Of a DNA stretch of 64,000 bases, positions 62,101-64,000 are shown in pieces. Position 1 is the stretch's first letter; the number at the start of each line of letters is the position of its first letter. The DNA is from Ruegeria atlantica (lineage in GTDB: Bacteria; Pseudomonadota; Alphaproteobacteria; Rhodobacterales; Rhodobacteraceae): NCBI RefSeq assembly GCF_013032005.1, contig NZ_WQBE01000008.1, positions 62,001-126,000 of the forward strand. Direction: 5' to 3'. Made by a program: the position numbers and the translations under genes. The notes under the pieces are model-generated. The model had not been told where the DNA came from. It did no database searches and saw nothing but the letters and a program-made list of their open reading frames with translations.

Positions 62101-63132
62101 TCAGGTCAGGAAAGTTATTCCGGCTAGGATAATTCCTGCAATGAAAAGAGTTTCTAAGACGATCAGGGCAATGGCTGCGCCGCCGACCGACAAGATTTGT
62201 TTCAGGTTGGTCTTCATGCCGACCGCCGCGATGGCGATCAGCAGCAGCCACCGCGATGCCTGGCTAAGCAGTTCAGTGATGAAAGGCGGGATCAGGCCGA
62301 ACGAGCTGGCGGTAGCCAGAACAAGAAAACCAAGGACAAAGCCCGGAAGGATCGGGGGCCGTTTGCCGGTTTCATCCATTTCAGCAACGCCGCGGATGAT
62401 CAGCGACGCGACCAGAACCACCGGGGCCAGCATCGCCACACGGATCAGTTTCACCAGCGTTGCAGTATCGCCGGTCTGTTCCGAGATCGAAAAGCCTGCG
62501 CCGACCACTTGCGCCACGTCGTGGATCGTACCGCCCAGAAACACGCCCCCTGCGACATCGCTCATGCCCAGAATGCGCACTAAGATCGGATAGGCGATCA
62601 TCGCAATGGTCGATAGAACGGTGACGCCCAGAACGGTAAAAATCAGGCGCTCTTCGGATCGTTCATCCTTGGGTAGAATGGCGCTGATGGCCATCGCGGC
62701 AGAGGCCCCGCAAATCGCGACAGAACCGGCGGTCAGAAAGGCAAAGCGCCATTTGTGGCCAAAGAATCGGGCAACCAGAAGGCCAAAGCCAATTGTTGCT
62801 AGAACCCCGCCCACGACCAGAGCGATCAGGTCCCAGCCCAGCCCCATCATCAGCGTCATTGAAACCCGAACACCCAACAGCGCCACGCCCAGGCGTAGCA
62901 GCGATTTTGCGGCAAAGCCGATACCAGGGACGGTTTTACCCTCTTCCCCCAAAAAGCTAAGCGCAATGCCCAAAAGTAGAGCCATCAGCATGGCTGGCGT
63001 CGCGTAATGCTCAGACAGGAATTTGGCAGATACGGCAACGATGATCGCCACCAGAATGCCCGGGAAAAGGGTGCGGGCCTTTTGGGTGGCGTTTACACCG
63101 ACAAGATTTGAAATCTGGGTCATGGCCAGCAT
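62101..63132 (-). CDS. YeiH/UPF0324 family putative sulfate (sulfite) exporter
   Basis: The 343-residue membrane protein has about ten hydrophobic segments with LLRLGVALLGVRVSMTLM, GGTIHDVAQVVGAG and ICGASAAMAISAIL, signatures of the putative sulfate exporter family that includes TauZ and SuyZ of sulfonate-degrading bacteria. It is 24 bases upstream of soeA and 71 bases downstream of pta on the same strand. It would rid the cell of sulfate or sulfite released from organosulfonates; the ion transported is not proven. Confidence 0.87.
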   Translation of the reverse strand: MLAMTQISNLVGVNATQKARTLFPGILVAIIVAVSAKFLSEHYATPAMLMALLLGIALSFLGEEGKTVPGIGFAAKSLLRLGVALLGVRVSMTLMMGLGWDLIALVVGGVLATIGFGLLVARFFGHKWRFAFLTAGSVAICGASAAMAISAILPKDERSEERLIFTVLGVTVLSTIAMIAYPILVRILGMSDVAGGVFLGGTIHDVAQVVGAGFSISEQTGDTATLVKLIRVAMLAPVVLVASLIIRGVAEMDETGKRPPILPGFVLGFLVLATASSFGLIPPFITELLSQASRWLLLIAIAAVGMKTNLKQILSVGGAAIALIVLETLFIAGIILAGITFLT

Positions 63133-63203
63133 TTATTCGACGGTCCTTCCTGACGCAGCGGCGTCATCGGCGAGTATGCCGCCGAAGTTATGCTGGTTCC
63201 GGA

Positions 63204-64000
63204 TCAGCATGTCTCGGGCTCGGCATCGTCGTGCTGGGCCTGAACAGCGGTCACTGCAATCATGTGCAGAACATCATCTGCCGAACAGCCGCGTGACAGG
63301 TCGTTTGCTGGTTTCGCCAGTCCTTGCAGAACCGGCCCGATGGCCTCCGCCCCGCCAATACGCTGTGCGATCTTGTAGCCAAGGTTCCCGGCATCGAGAT
63401 TCGGGAAGACAAACACGTTGGCTTGCCCTTTCAACGGCGAATCCTTGGCCTTTTTGCTGGCAACATCGGGCACGTAGGCGGCGTCGAACTGCAGCTCTCC
63501 GTCGATCAGCAGATGCGGGCTTGCGGCTTTGGCGATCCGGGTGGCTTCGACAACCTTGGAAACTTTGGGATGGTTGGCGCTGCCGCCTGTGGAAAAGGAC
63601 AGCATGGCAACACGGGGTTCTTGGCCGGTCAGTGCGTGGTACGACGCCGCCGATGCCTGCGCGATTTCGGCCAGTTCCCGTTCGTCGGGATCAACAACCA
63701 GACCGCAATCGGCAAAGATGTGAACACCCTGAACCGCGTGGTGGTCGCGGTCATAGATCATCAAAAAGAAGCTGGACACCATATGGGCGTCGGGCGCTTT
63801 GCCAATGATCTGCAAAGCGGCGCGCACAGTGTCCGAGGTGGTTTCAACAGCACCGCCGACGGTACCATCAGCCAGTCCCAGGTGGACCAGCATGGCGGCA
63901 TAGTTCAGGCGGCTTCTGATCAGTTTCTGCGCGTTCTCTGGCGTCATGCCCTTGTGCTTGCGCAGCTCATAATAGGTCGTGGCGAACCGATCTGTATGGG
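63204..64000 (-). CDS. pta: Phosphate acetyltransferase (5' end beyond window)
   Basis: The visible 265 residues are the C-terminal majority of a roughly 330-residue phosphate acetyltransferase: FATTYYELRKHKGMTPENAQ at the window edge, ADGTVGGAVETTSDTVRAAL and VFPNLDAGNLGYKIAQRIGG. The reading frame is open to the right edge, so the start is missing. Pta turns acetyl phosphate into acetyl-CoA. In sulfonate degraders a pta of this type follows xsc, whose product is acetyl phosphate plus sulfite. An xsc gene just outside the window is expected but not seen. Confidence 0.92.
   Translation of the reverse strand, partial: HTDRFATTYYELRKHKGMTPENAQKLIRSRLNYAAMLVHLGLADGTVGGAVETTSDTVRAALQIIGKAPDAHMVSSFFLMIYDRDHHAVQGVHIFADCGLVVDPDERELAEIAQASAASYHALTGQEPRVAMLSFSTGGSANHPKVSKVVEATRIAKAASPHLLIDGELQFDAAYVPDVASKKAKDSPLKGQANVFVFPNLDAGNLGYKIAQRIGGAEAIGPVLQGLAKPANDLSRGCSADDVLHMIAVTAVQAQHDDAEPETC

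Noticed and set aside
60607-62127. 506-codon and 422-codon plus-strand frames opposite soeA
   Set aside because: Antisense shadows of the molybdopterin subunit, without a ribosome binding site or domain.
1-64000. tRNA or rRNA genes, CRISPR arrays, insertion sequences or prophage
   Set aside because: I scanned the intergenic stretches and found no cloverleaf, repeat-spacer array, transposase, integrase or phage structural gene.

Overview
The window reads as a gene-dense, high-G+C chromosome segment of a marine alphaproteobacterium of the order Rhodobacterales (Roseobacter-like). The pointers are a Rhodobacteraceae-type porin, DUF2125 and DUF3576 proteins, two dehydrogenases with fused GcvT domains, and a pta / sulfate-exporter-family / soeABC block like those linked to sulfonate breakdown in roseobacters. 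The genus cannot be named from the sequence alone. I see no rRNA, tRNA, insertion sequence, prophage or CRISPR array. No gene-free stretch exceeds 300 bases; the longest are 12926-13208 and 1843-2081.

Layout. 1-4600: a CysQ-like phosphatase running off the left edge and overlapping pmbA, an orphan lower-G+C ATP-grasp protein, and a DUF2125 protein. 4700-8330: an overlapping SDR / enoyl-CoA hydratase / VOC operon, an HNH protein and a BaiN-type flavoprotein. 8327-12925: holA, lptE and leuS as an overlapping operon, with a DUF3576 lipoprotein upstream. 13209-17470: porin, YggS, an L,D-transpeptidase-fold protein, ribA and an OmpR-type response regulator. 17479-17600: a possible small RNA. 18339-28459: xthA, a thioredoxin-TPR protein, a LON-domain protein, a Trm112-like protein, a UbiH-type hydroxylase, an amidase, a DapC-like aminotransferase, ftsK and lolA. 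28472-35717: a small lytic transglycosylase, an AEC transporter, hspQ, gamma-glutamyltransferase, an anti-sigma/STAS pair, a thiolase, a free-methionine sulfoxide reductase and two small membrane proteins.

35763-45797 is a continuous plus-strand run of nine genes: an XRE-cupin regulator, a LysE exporter, a GFA protein, a first DMGDH-GcvT protein, a cupin, an MDR oxidoreductase, a zinc-type homocysteine methyltransferase, a GlxA-type regulator and a second, sarcosine-dehydrogenase-like GcvT fusion. It looks like a demethylation and one-carbon pathway for an N- or S-methylated compound, and is the best candidate here for an undescribed system.

45956-57540 holds mixed core and accessory genes: RarD, an SGNH hydrolase, an NTF2-like protein, an RluA-type synthase, a WYL regulator with a palindromic operator and a divergent 61-residue protein, an OmpA lipoprotein, an FMN reductase, a MaoC-type dehydratase, mnmD facing a DAO oxidoreductase, a DMT transporter, a large Slt and dapA. 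57639-64000 (minus strand) carries soeC, soeB, soeA, a sulfate-exporter-family protein and pta (cut by the right edge). Read in transcription order this fits conversion of acetyl phosphate to acetyl-CoA plus disposal of sulfite by oxidation and export.
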